64,000 nucleotides of DNA from Planococcus sp. MSAK28401 (GTDB lineage Bacteria > Bacillota > Bacilli > Bacillales_A > Planococcaceae): positions 2,647,501-2,711,500 of the forward strand of contig NZ_JAAMTH010000001.1 of assembly GCF_018283455.1 (NCBI RefSeq). Direction: 5' to 3'. The translations under genes were made by a program, and so were the position numbers. The notes under the pieces were generated by a model, which did not search any database, was not told where the DNA came from, and saw only the letters and a list, made by a program, of their open reading frames with translations. The stretch's first letter is position 1. Each line of letters starts with the position of its first letter. Positions 51,091 to 59,842 of this stretch are shown here, piece after piece.

Positions 51091-52368
51091 TTAATTTTGT
51101 GGGTTGCCCTTGCCGTCGCCGAGACGGTAAACCGTGAATCCGGCTTGTTCATAAGTTTCACGGCTGATGGCGTTTTTCGTGTCAAAGATAGCTTTATGGC
51201 GCATCGTTCCGCCAAGCGTTTGCGGATTGTATTCTTTGAATGCTCTATGGTCAGTCAAGATGACGATCAAGTCTGCACCTTCGACTGCCTCGTCGTAGGA
51301 TTGCGTCTGGAAGGGCGCTTTGTTTTCTTTGACATGCGGGTCAAAAGAAGAAATGCGCAGATTTTTCGCTTTCAGGTGTTCCAGCACTTCCATCGATGGG
51401 CTTTCGCGGATGTCGTCGATATTGCCTTTGAAGGCCAAGCCAAATACAGCAACTTTCGCATCGGCCACATCTTTTAGGATGTCGTCGATTTTATCTGCCG
51501 TGTATTGCGGCATGCCATCGTTCGTAGTACGCGATAGATGGATGATCTGTGACAGATCCTTCTCTTTTTCGACCAAGAACCATGGATCGACGGCGATGCA
51601 ATGCCCACCGACACCAGGCCCTGGCAAATGGATATTGACGCGCGGGTGATGGTTGGCGAGGCGAATCGCTTCCCAAGCATCGACACCGACGTTATCGGAG
51701 ATTTTCGCGATTTCATTGGCGAACGCGATGTTGACGTCGCGGTAAGTATTTTCCATGACTTTAACCATTTCAGCAGTGGTCGCATCCGTCAAGATGAATT
51801 CACCTTTAACGAATGATTCGTAATAAACTTGCGTACGTTTGGAAGATTCTTCGTTAATGCCGCCGATGATGCGATCATTTTTCACGAGCTCTTCGAACAC
51901 TTTTCCTGGAATGACGCGTTCCGGGGAATGCGAAACAAATAGTTCTGTCCCGATTTCCAAATTGCTCTTCACGAGGATCGGCAACATGACATCGAGCACA
52001 GTGCGCGGAGGAACGGTTGATTCCAAGACGACCAAATCGCCTTTTTTCAAGAACGGCACAATCGATTCAGTCGCTGCACGGATGTAATCCATATTGGCTG
52101 TTTTGTCTTCCGCAATCGGAGACGGCACAGCGATGATGAACATGTCCGCTTCTGCAGGTGTTGTCGAAACCGAGAAAGTGCCTTTTTCCAATGCTTTGTT
52201 CAAGTAATCTTGAAGAAACGGTTCTTCAATGTGGATGTGCCCATCGGACAGCATGTCCACTGCTTTTTGATTGACATCCACGCCGTGAACATCATAACCA
52301 TGGTTTGCGAACATGACCGCTGTCGGCAAGCCGATATATCCTAATCCCACTACACAGATTTTTTCCAT
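51091..52368 (-). CDS. Nucleotide-sugar dehydrogenase, probably UDP-N-acetyl-D-mannosamine dehydrogenase
   Basis: A 425-residue enzyme of the UDP-glucose/GDP-mannose dehydrogenase family, nearest the WecC/WbpA branch. It has the N-terminal NAD site (VVGLGYIGLPTAVMFANHG), ESTVPPRTV, the middle domain with EMVKVMENTYRDVNIAFANE, catalytic Cys in PGPGVGGHCIAVDPWF, and the C-terminal domain GLAFKGNIDDIRESP. It oxidises a UDP-N-acetylhexosamine to the uronic acid in two steps. ATG at 52368 lies after GAGGAGAA. First gene of the operon dehydrogenase-WecG/TagA-GT4. No UDP-GlcNAc 2-epimerase is in the window. Confidence 0.88.
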   Translation of the reverse strand: MEKICVVGLGYIGLPTAVMFANHGYDVHGVDVNQKAVDMLSDGHIHIEEPFLQDYLNKALEKGTFSVSTTPAEADMFIIAVPSPIAEDKTANMDYIRAATESIVPFLKKGDLVVLESTVPPRTVLDVMLPILVKSNLEIGTELFVSHSPERVIPGKVFEELVKNDRIIGGINEESSKRTQVYYESFVKGEFILTDATTAEMVKVMENTYRDVNIAFANEIAKISDNVGVDAWEAIRLANHHPRVNIHLPGPGVGGHCIAVDPWFLVEKEKDLSQIIHLSRTTNDGMPQYTADKIDDILKDVADAKVAVFGLAFKGNIDDIRESPSMEVLEHLKAKNLRISSFDPHVKENKAPFQTQSYDEAVEGADLIVILTDHRAFKEYNPQTLGGTMRHKAIFDTKNAISRETYEQAGFTVYRLGDGKGNPQN

Positions 52369-52557
52369 TTCGTTAATTCTCCTCAATTGCCAGTAATTTT
52401 TTATCTCCCGCTCCAAAAGCGAGATCTTATATCAATAATTTTTGCTAATATCAATAGTTCATTCTACCATAGCAAAGCCTTAGGCAGAAATCGTTTTAGT
52501 GTATTTTTCATTACGGTTTCGTTACAGGACGCCCAATGGCTTAATGGGTTCCCGAAG

Positions 52558-52588
52558 AAAAACCTCTCCCGCAATGCGGAAGAGGCCA
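52558..52588 (-). terminator. Terminator after the alanine symporter gene
   Basis: CCTCTTCCGC / GCGGGAGAGG stem with an ATT loop and a T-rich tail on the minus strand. Confidence 0.85.
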
Positions 52589-52592
52589 GAAG

Positions 52593-54014
52593 TTATTCGT
52601 CGTGACGATGTGCTTCTTCTCCCCAGCATTCCGTGTTTTTCAGGCCAGGTAAATTTTTTGCATAGAACACCGGATTCTTGCCGGCTTTCCTTTGTCCCAT
52701 ATAATCGTCGAGAACGCGGAAAGCGATCTTCCCGAGCAGAGCGATGACAATCAAGTTGATGACGGCCATCATGCCCATGAACAGGTCTGCCATGTTCCAG
52801 ACAAGCTGGACTTGTGCGATTGACCCGAACATGACCATTGCCAATACGCCGAAGCGGTAAGCTGTCAGCCATAGGCTATGCGCATTGATGAATTCGATAT
52901 TCGTCTCGCCGTAATAATAGTTCCCGACGATCGAGCTGAAGGCGAAGAACGTGATGGCGATTGCCAGGAAATACGGGGCCCATGCTCCGAGATGCATCTC
53001 AAGTGAAGTTTGGGTTAGCAAAATACCTTCCTGTTCACTTGTGCGGTACAAGTCCGCCAATATGATGACGAACGCAGTTGCCGAACAGATGATGATCGTG
53101 TCGAAGAACACGCCAAGGCTTTGGACTAAGCCTTGTTTTGCAGGATGCGATACGTTCGCAGAAGCTGCAGCGTTCGGCACAGATCCCATACCGGCTTCGT
53201 TCGAGAACAAGCCGCGGCGAATCCCTTGCATGATCGCAGCACCGATACCGCCCCCGACTACTTCTTCTAAACCAAATGCGTTTTGGACGATTAAGGTAAA
53301 GACTGCTGGGATTTCCGTGAAATTGAGTATGGATATGTATGCTACGACAAGTAAATAAATAACCGCCATGACCGGCACGACAATTTGCGTGACGCGCGCG
53401 ATCCGGCGAACACCGCCAAAAATAACAATCGCGGATAGAACGACTAAGCTAGCACCGACAACCCAATTAGGGATGTCCAGCACATCGCTGACCGATTGTG
53501 CGATCGTGTTCGATTGCACTGAATTGAAAATAAAGCCAAATGCCAGTGTTAAGAGAATAGCAAAAATGATGCCCAGTTTCCGTGTGCCGAGTGCCTTTTC
53601 CATATAATACGCAGGGCCTCCACGGAATTGTTCACCGTCTCTGATCTTATACACTTGAGCAAGCGTACTTTCGATGAAAGCGGTCGCCATGCCAATCAAG
53701 GCAACGACCCACATCCAGAAAACGGCGCCCGGCCCGCCGATGGCAATCGCCAAAGCAACTCCGGTGATATTGCCGGTCCCGACGCGGGACGCAGTCGAAA
53801 TCGTGAATGCCTGGAATGCGGAAATCCCGCCGGTTCCGTCTTTCTTTTCGGTAATGACGCGGAACATTTCGCCAAACAAGCGCACTTGCACGAAACGAGT
53901 GCGGATGGTGAAGTATAAACCAAGACCAAGCAAGAGCCCGATCAGTATGTATGTCCATAATAAGTTATTGCCTTCGTCGACGATCCACGTCAACCCGTTG
54001 AATATTGCATCCAT
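52593..54014 (-). CDS. Alanine/glycine:cation symporter (AGCS family)
   Basis: A 473-residue protein with about 11 helices. AGCS signatures are seen: GTGNITGVALAIAIGGPGAVFWMW in two pieces around residues 75-98, FRGGPAYYMEKALG, and RRGLFSNEAGMGSVPNAAA. Such carriers take up D- or L-alanine or glycine with sodium; AlsT and AgcS are relatives. AAAGGGG precedes the ATG. No co-transcribed gene; it lies between the glycan operon and the M20 peptidases. A short C-terminal tail is histidine- and acid-rich. Confidence 0.92.
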   Translation of the reverse strand: MDAIFNGLTWIVDEGNNLLWTYILIGLLLGLGLYFTIRTRFVQVRLFGEMFRVITEKKDGTGGISAFQAFTISTASRVGTGNITGVALAIAIGGPGAVFWMWVVALIGMATAFIESTLAQVYKIRDGEQFRGGPAYYMEKALGTRKLGIIFAILLTLAFGFIFNSVQSNTIAQSVSDVLDIPNWVVGASLVVLSAIVIFGGVRRIARVTQIVVPVMAVIYLLVVAYISILNFTEIPAVFTLIVQNAFGLEEVVGGGIGAAIMQGIRRGLFSNEAGMGSVPNAAASANVSHPAKQGLVQSLGVFFDTIIICSATAFVIILADLYRTSEQEGILLTQTSLEMHLGAWAPYFLAIAITFFAFSSIVGNYYYGETNIEFINAHSLWLTAYRFGVLAMVMFGSIAQVQLVWNMADLFMGMMAVINLIVIALLGKIAFRVLDDYMGQRKAGKNPVFYAKNLPGLKNTECWGEEAHRHDE

Positions 54015-54110
54015 TTCGATGACCCCTTTAAATTACTATAGTTTAAGCCTTTGATACATACCCTTAATGAGGTGCCGGGAAACCATTCCTGGCAGCTCAC
54101 TGGCATGCTG

Positions 54111-55202
54111 TTACGCTAAGCGCAAAGTCTCAGCCAAGACGCGTGCACCAATGTCGAGCGCTTCCCGGTTAAATGTCATGTCCGGATGATGCAGGCCCGG
54201 TGTTAAATCGGCCCCGATTCCGACCATCGCCGCTTTCAACTCAGGCTGTTTGATCGTGTAGAAATGGAAATCGTCCGCGCCGGTCGTCTGGATCGGTTCA
54301 GCGAAAGCTTCCTCTCCGAGCACATTGCGAATCGCCTGGGCAGCTACCTCCATTGCTTCATGCGACACTTCGGCTGCCGGTGTGTAATCGTCCCATTTCA
54401 ACTCGATTTTCACATCGTGAAGAGCGGCAATCGCACGTATGCCTTCTTCAAGTCGGACTTTCATCGTTTCCATCAAGTCATTGGACTGCGAACGCACATC
54501 CAGCGCGAATGTCGCACTTCCCGGAATGATATTCAAGCTTTCCCCGCCGGTCTGGATATTCGTCAGCTTGGCTGAATAGGATTCAAACGGCGAAAAATAA
54601 ATCGTTTTCACGAATTGATGGATCGCCGCGATAACGTCGATGGCATTTTTTCCTTGATGCGGCCGTGCACCGTGTGCATCTTCCCCAACGATCTTGCCTT
54701 TCAGGAAAATTCCAGAACCGTGATGCAGCGCAGGCGTCACTTTGCCGAACGGCAGCTCTTCCTGCGGACGCAAATGGACGCCGAACAAATGCGTCACGTC
54801 CTCTAGAGCTCCCCGCTCGATCATCGCAAGCGAACCGTTGCCCTGCTCTTCAGCCGGCTGGAAAATAAAGCGGATGCGCTTGTTCAAGGATTCGTCTTTC
54901 AAACGCAGGAGCGCTCCGAGGACCATCGACATATTGGCGTCATGGCCGCAGGAATGGTTGGCTTGCACTTTGCCATTTACTTCCTGCCACAAGGCATCGA
55001 TATCCGCACGGACGGCGACTACTTCTTCCCCTTCGCCAATTTCTGCGAACAGGCCCGTGACATCCTCGAATGTCCGGTACTCTACCCCGAGCTCATCCAT
55101 GATCTGCGCGAGTTTTTTCGTCGTCTCAACTTCTTTAAAGCTGACTTCCGGATGCGCATGAAAATGATCAAAATAAGTTTCGGTCTGCTGTTTAAATTCC
55201 AT
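54111..55202 (-). CDS. M20-family amidohydrolase/aminoacylase (AmhX-like)
   Basis: A 363-residue metallopeptidase-fold amidohydrolase. Metal ligands are seen in HSCGHDANMSM, FQPAEEQGNG (catalytic Glu-Glu) and VHLRPQ, with a later histidine in LHHPDMTFN. The inserted dimerisation domain spans about 165-280. It resembles AmhX and other IAA-amino acid hydrolase-like enzymes that cleave N-acyl amino acids or amides; the true substrate is unknown. AGGAGCGG precedes the ATG. Next to a second M20 protein of another subfamily on the same strand, but with a 100-bp gap. Confidence 0.88.
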   Translation of the reverse strand: MEFKQQTETYFDHFHAHPEVSFKEVETTKKLAQIMDELGVEYRTFEDVTGLFAEIGEGEEVVAVRADIDALWQEVNGKVQANHSCGHDANMSMVLGALLRLKDESLNKRIRFIFQPAEEQGNGSLAMIERGALEDVTHLFGVHLRPQEELPFGKVTPALHHGSGIFLKGKIVGEDAHGARPHQGKNAIDVIAAIHQFVKTIYFSPFESYSAKLTNIQTGGESLNIIPGSATFALDVRSQSNDLMETMKVRLEEGIRAIAALHDVKIELKWDDYTPAAEVSHEAMEVAAQAIRNVLGEEAFAEPIQTTGADDFHFYTIKQPELKAAMVGIGADLTPGLHHPDMTFNREALDIGARVLAETLRLA

Positions 55203-55302
55203 AAAAGATCCGCTCCTTTAAATTTTTCATCTTTTTGAATTGTACCTGTCTTCTCAATTCAAAACAAACCGGATTGTAAAAGGCGGAGTCCATCCTAGTA
55301 AA

Positions 55303-56916
55303 TCAATCCGCGCTTTCCCCAATACGCAAAATCAAGCTTGCGATAATTTCCGGAATTTCCTCGAATGCATTTTTGATATGGAGCCGTTCCGTGCGTTTAT
55401 GCGGGTCTTTGCCGAATGGGCCAATATTCAAGACCGGCGCCTTGAGTTGTTGCATCGCTTGGAACGGAATGCTGTATTGGCTTCCGTACACTGGCGTGTT
55501 TTTCTCGTAGCTAATCCAGCCGCTCGCTGTGTCCTCGTAATTGACATAGCTGAGGTCGGAAATGCCATTAAAGAAATGTACTTGCTCGAGCTCTAGATCA
55601 AAACGTTCGAGCGCATCATGCGTGACGTGTGCCACACATTTCTCGATGAACGGGTCTTCGCTTGAATTGACCGCTGGGTAATAGGGCGGCGCAAACAATA
55701 AGACGATGCTTGGCGTCAACTCCTGGCAATTGAGCAGCAAGATGTCCGCTATATGGAATGATTTGTCGCGAACATCGCGTTCCGGATCCATTAAGGTATC
55801 GTGAATCAATTGGTTCAGGTAATCAAGCCCGAATTTCTCTCTCGCATACTCCACAAGTTCTTCATAACGAAGGACACGGATTTCTTCTACACGGGGTGCC
55901 ATGCCGACTTTTTCGCACAAGGCACGATAATCTTTCATGCATTCCGCAGCGGATTCCTTCGCCAAGCCCTCGAAAATATCCATGATGTCTTCGGCATTTC
56001 TTTCCATCGTGAAGACATTATAGAGTGCTTTTGTCCGGTAAGGCGTCTGGACCGAATACTCTTCTTTCATATCCCCTTGCGTCAGGGTTACCGGAAGCGG
56101 TGTTTCCTCCCCGTGCACGGTCTCGGAAAACGCCGGATTCCACTCCATTTTCCGCGTCAAATACGTCGACAGATAGCTCGAAGTCATGCCGGCAAGCGGC
56201 TCACCCGCATGCGTTTCTTTTCCGTAAAACAAGGCGCTCGGCATGATTTTCCCGATCGATCCGGTGTAGATGTATTGCGATGCATCTACAGGCGATTTCG
56301 CGAACACCGGCTCGCCGTTCAAAAACAGTACATATTCCAGGCCATATTGCCGTTCGAGATCGAGCAGCTTCGACACGCCGTAGCGCATGCCTGCCGAGTT
56401 GACTTCCTCATCCGGCACCGACATCAGCACAATATTGATCGGCCAATTTTCCAAACTGGCCCGCTCGATTAACGCCATATGGATCGCAAGCCCCGACTTC
56501 ATGTCCATGATGCCGCGGCCGAATAAATAATCGCCAGATGCGAGATCGGCCTGCATTTCCGGCTTGAATTCGCTTTTAATCTTTTGGAATGCTTTCTCCA
56601 GTTCTGCCGGCTGGTACGCGAGCGGTGCCAAATCTCCGTATTCGTGCACAGCAACGGTATCGAAATGGCTGAGCAGCACGACGGTGCGTGAGGCTTTTTC
56701 GTGCTTATACAAAGCCGTCAAATAACGGCGCTCCCAATTGACCTCGCCCAAGGAAACGAGTTCCGGATGGTTATGGAAATAGTCCATTTCCATTAATTTA
56801 GCTTTTAATCGTTCCGGGAATTTTACTTCCCCTTCTGTCAATCCTTGTGATTCCCAGCCGACCAATTGCTCTGTCAGCTGGCGCAATTGTTCTGGTGTGC
56901 CCCATAAACCCGTCAT
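55303..56916 (-). CDS. RocB-like M20 peptidase
   Basis: A 537-residue zinc-peptidase-fold protein, close in size and order to Bacillus RocB, a protein of the arginine-utilisation regulon with uncertain activity. M20 ligand motifs: SHFDTVAVHEYG (His), GRGIMDMKSGLA (Asp), VPDEEVNSAGM (catalytic Glu) and later DLSYVNYED. The N-terminus (LTEQLVGWESQGLTEGE) is the RocB-type opening. AGGAGAATG precedes the ATG. No other roc genes are nearby. Confidence 0.87.
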   Translation of the reverse strand: MTGLWGTPEQLRQLTEQLVGWESQGLTEGEVKFPERLKAKLMEMDYFHNHPELVSLGEVNWERRYLTALYKHEKASRTVVLLSHFDTVAVHEYGDLAPLAYQPAELEKAFQKIKSEFKPEMQADLASGDYLFGRGIMDMKSGLAIHMALIERASLENWPINIVLMSVPDEEVNSAGMRYGVSKLLDLERQYGLEYVLFLNGEPVFAKSPVDASQYIYTGSIGKIMPSALFYGKETHAGEPLAGMTSSYLSTYLTRKMEWNPAFSETVHGEETPLPVTLTQGDMKEEYSVQTPYRTKALYNVFTMERNAEDIMDIFEGLAKESAAECMKDYRALCEKVGMAPRVEEIRVLRYEELVEYAREKFGLDYLNQLIHDTLMDPERDVRDKSFHIADILLLNCQELTPSIVLLFAPPYYPAVNSSEDPFIEKCVAHVTHDALERFDLELEQVHFFNGISDLSYVNYEDTASGWISYEKNTPVYGSQYSIPFQAMQQLKAPVLNIGPFGKDPHKRTERLHIKNAFEEIPEIIASLILRIGESAD

Positions 56917-56947
56917 CGTTCATTCTCCTTTCGCTATTCTACTATAG

Positions 56948-56980
56948 AAAAAAACGGCTCATATGGGGAGCCGTTTTCTG
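56948..56980 (-). terminator. Terminator containing the stop codon of the EamA gene
   Basis: AAAACGGCTC/GAGCCGTTTT inverted repeat with T-run on the minus strand; the stop at 56959-56961 is part of the stem-loop. Confidence 0.82.
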
Positions 56981-57873
56981 CGTTTTCGAAGCAAATCCTC
57001 CGCTGCCCCTGATCCGAATATCACGCCGATGACAATAAGCACGAGGCCGATCAAATGGCCTGGCGTAATCGTTTCACCAAGAATGAGGCTTGCTGCCACG
57101 AGCGAGAACAGCGTATTCAAATTCATGAAAATGGCCGCTTTCGTCGGTCCCGCCTGGCCGATCGAGTAATTATAAAGCATATGACCGACCGCTGTACCGA
57201 GCATCCCAGAAAAGAAGAATGCCAGCCAGAACGACGATGGAACTGCCGCGAATGCGGCGATTTCTCCCGGCTCCTGAATAAGCGCGATGATGAACAACAC
57301 GACCGCTCCCGTCACGAGCATGTAGCCCGTCAACAAGCGCGGATCCAGCGAACGCGCTGCATTTGCTATAACAATATAACTGAAGACTTGAGCCAAAATG
57401 GAGATGAAGACCAATATATCTCCAAGGCTCAGGCCTGATGCCGAGTCGCTTCCGACCATCACTGTCATGGCGACGCCGGCAAAACCGATAAACACACCAA
57501 GCCATTGCAGTCGGGATGGCACAATGCGCATGATTAGCGATACGAGAACTGCCGTCAGCATCGGCCCAGTCCCGAGAATCAAACCGGCATTTGTTCCGGA
57601 AGTGATTGCCAAACCTTGAGACAGAAAATAATGATGCGCCACTACGTTGAGCAGGGCTCCGAGCAATATGTATTTCCAATCGCTGCGCTTTGGCCAGCGC
57701 ATCATGCCGAGCGATGCCAAAATGATCAGCACGGTCACACCTGCCAGCAAGATCCGAAACGCCGTCAGTGTGACCGGATCGACAAATTCCAATAAATATT
57801 TGACCGCTGCGAGGTTGAATCCCCACACGACCATCACCGATGTTAAGATGCCGTAAACTTTCCATGGAGTCAA
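56959..57873 (-). CDS. EamA-family DMT transporter
   Basis: A 304-residue protein with ten helices in two EamA repeats (about 8-140 and 150-290). Seen: WGFNLAAVKYLLEFVDPVTL, the conserved ALLNVVAHHYFLSQGLAIT, and LVAASLILGETITPGHLIG. Family members export metabolites or amino acids; the substrate is unknown. The start is TTG at 57873 with a distant GAAGGG site. C-terminus lysine/arginine-rich. Confidence 0.87.
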   Translation of the reverse strand: MTPWKVYGILTSVMVVWGFNLAAVKYLLEFVDPVTLTAFRILLAGVTVLIILASLGMMRWPKRSDWKYILLGALLNVVAHHYFLSQGLAITSGTNAGLILGTGPMLTAVLVSLIMRIVPSRLQWLGVFIGFAGVAMTVMVGSDSASGLSLGDILVFISILAQVFSYIVIANAARSLDPRLLTGYMLVTGAVVLFIIALIQEPGEIAAFAAVPSSFWLAFFFSGMLGTAVGHMLYNYSIGQAGPTKAAIFMNLNTLFSLVAASLILGETITPGHLIGLVLIVIGVIFGSGAAEDLLRKRRKRLPI

Positions 57874-57917
57874 AAGTGCAGCCCTTCTTTCCCTTATTCC
57901 AGATATAGCCCTTTATT

Positions 57918-59393
57918 TTACGCTTGTTTTTCGTTTCTGTATAGAATGGCATTGTAATCATACGCCTGCCGGTTGATCAGCAGGCTGAATGCGATAAAGG
58001 CGAGAAACGAGAAGACGACCGGCAACGTGACGGTATGGACACCGAACAAATTGCCGTTTTCGATGTTGTAGAAATGCAAGGCGATATAGCTGATGATCCC
58101 TGTCGCCATACTCGCAACAGCCCCGTATTTATTGCCCCATTTCCAATACAGCCCAAGAACGATCGGCCAGATGAACGCCGCTTCCAATCCGCCGAACGCA
58201 AATAAATTCAAGAAAATCAGTAAATCAGGCGGATCAAGCGCCAGCAAGAAGACAATCACACCAAGAATCCCCGTAACCCCGAACGACATACGTTTGATGG
58301 TCTTAAGGCTTGCATCCGGTTTGACGTAATTTAAATAGACGTCTTTGACAATAGATGAGCTGACGAGCAATAGCAGCGAATCGACCGTCGACATGATGGC
58401 GGCCATCGGAGCTGCCAGGACGATGCCCGCAACCCATGGCGGCAAAGTCTCCAGCGCAATAAGTGGAATGACTTTGTCCCCGACATCGATGCCTGGAAGG
58501 ATTGGACGGGCAAACACGCCGATCAAATGCATATTGAGCATGATGAAGCCGGTGACGATGGTACCGATAATGAGCGCGCGGTGCATCGAGCGAGCGTTTT
58601 TATAAGACATTGCGCGCACCGCGATTTGCGGCAAGCCGACGACGCCGACACCGACAAGAATCCAGAACGAAGACACGTACGCGGCGCTAAGATTGCCTTC
58701 CGCTCCGTACGGCGTAACCAAATTCGGGTTTTCATTGATCAAATCCTGCATGATGTTCGAGATCCCGCCACCTGAAATGATGACGGCGATCAGCAGGATC
58801 AGCGTGCCGATGAGCATGACCGCTCCTTGCACCGCATCGGTCAAGGCGACAGCCCGGAAGCCGCCGATCGTCACGTAAACGAGAACGCTGATGGCAAACA
58901 AGAACAATGCCGATTGATAGCTGAGTCCTGTTAAAGACTCGATGAGCCGCGCGCCGCCGATCCACTGGGCCGCCATCGCGGAAAACAGGAAGATGATGAT
59001 GCTAAGCGCCGATAACAAAACGACGGCTGTGCTATTGTAACGGGCTTTGAGAAAATCGATCATCGTCACCGCGTTATAGCGGCGGGCCATGATGGCGTAT
59101 TTTTTCCCGAGAATCATCAGGACAAAATAACCGGTGACCACTTGTGTCATCGCCAGCAGCACCCAGCCAAAGCCCATCGTATAGGCGGTCCCTGGCCCCC
59201 CGAGAAAACTTGAGGCGCTGCCGTATGTCGCGACCATGGTCATCGCCAGGACAAAACCGCCAAGCTCACGACCCCCGAGGAAATAATCACTGATGAAGTT
59301 CGAAGAGCCGGCCAGTTTTCTGCTCGACCAATAGCCGATGAAAAAGATGATGATTAAAAAGACGATCATGGGAATGAGGACTGAATAGTTCAT
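57918..59393 (-). CDS. Sodium/pantothenate symporter PanF
   Basis: A 491-residue member of the solute:sodium symporter family with 13 helices. The opening includes SNFISDYFLGGRELGGFVLA, then TYGSASSFLGGPGTAYTMGF and WIGGARLIESLTG; these match PanF. It carries pantothenate with sodium for coenzyme A synthesis. Its start overlaps the end of the small upstream gene by 4 bp (ATGA), the usual YhdT-PanF arrangement. C-terminal tail charged and cytosolic. Confidence 0.9.
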   Translation of the reverse strand: MNYSVLIPMIVFLIIIFFIGYWSSRKLAGSSNFISDYFLGGRELGGFVLAMTMVATYGSASSFLGGPGTAYTMGFGWVLLAMTQVVTGYFVLMILGKKYAIMARRYNAVTMIDFLKARYNSTAVVLLSALSIIIFLFSAMAAQWIGGARLIESLTGLSYQSALFLFAISVLVYVTIGGFRAVALTDAVQGAVMLIGTLILLIAVIISGGGISNIMQDLINENPNLVTPYGAEGNLSAAYVSSFWILVGVGVVGLPQIAVRAMSYKNARSMHRALIIGTIVTGFIMLNMHLIGVFARPILPGIDVGDKVIPLIALETLPPWVAGIVLAAPMAAIMSTVDSLLLLVSSSIVKDVYLNYVKPDASLKTIKRMSFGVTGILGVIVFLLALDPPDLLIFLNLFAFGGLEAAFIWPIVLGLYWKWGNKYGAVASMATGIISYIALHFYNIENGNLFGVHTVTLPVVFSFLAFIAFSLLINRQAYDYNAILYRNEKQA

Positions 59394-59662
59394 CGGCTTT
59401 CCTCCTGTTCTTCATCAAATGGCACATCGACAAAGAAAAACTTAACGACGACCGTAACGAGCACGACCATGACCAAGAAGCCGACGATGCAGCTGTAGAA
59501 AAACCAATCGGGCAAGCCGAATATGTACGTGTATTCTTCGACTGGCCGACTGCCAAGCCCATAGGCGAAAGCGAACCACCAGACGAAGTTGAAGAGCGCA
59601 AGGCCGAGGCCAATCCAGGCTTCCCGGTGCGCGACGCGGAAGCGCCAATCTGTTTCTTTCAT
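59390..59662 (-). CDS. YhdT-like DUF997 protein
   Basis: A 90-residue protein with two hydrophobic helices (about 18-35 and 49-72) and an acidic C-terminus. DUF997 genes such as E. coli yhdT precede panF, and the same coupling is seen here. Probably an accessory subunit or stabiliser of the symporter; its role is unproven. GGAGTGGG precedes the ATG. Confidence 0.87.
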   Translation of the reverse strand: MKETDWRFRVAHREAWIGLGLALFNFVWWFAFAYGLGSRPVEEYTYIFGLPDWFFYSCIVGFLVMVVLVTVVVKFFFVDVPFDEEQEESR

Positions 59663-59808
59663 GGATATCCCACTCCGATCAATGGCTGTAATGTATTGTG
59701 TCTATCGTACACCAATGGCGGCCGTAAATTAAGCGCAAAATTCGACGGCGCTTTCGCTGCGTCTATTTACACAGCAAATATTCGCGCTTTGCCTTTTTCA
59801 TTGCCATC

Positions 59809-59838
59809 AAAAAACCCTCCGGAAATTTTCCGGAGGGT
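59809..59838 (-). terminator. Terminator after the membrane-fusion protein gene
   Basis: ACCCTCCGGAAA/TTTCCGGAGGGT with an A/T loop and T-run on the minus strand. Confidence 0.9.
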
Positions 59839-59842
59839 TTGC

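Noticed and set aside
57170..57961. 263-residue minus-strand open frame
   Set aside because: Overlaps the EamA transporter in another frame; the translation is arginine/glycine rich and unlike a real protein.
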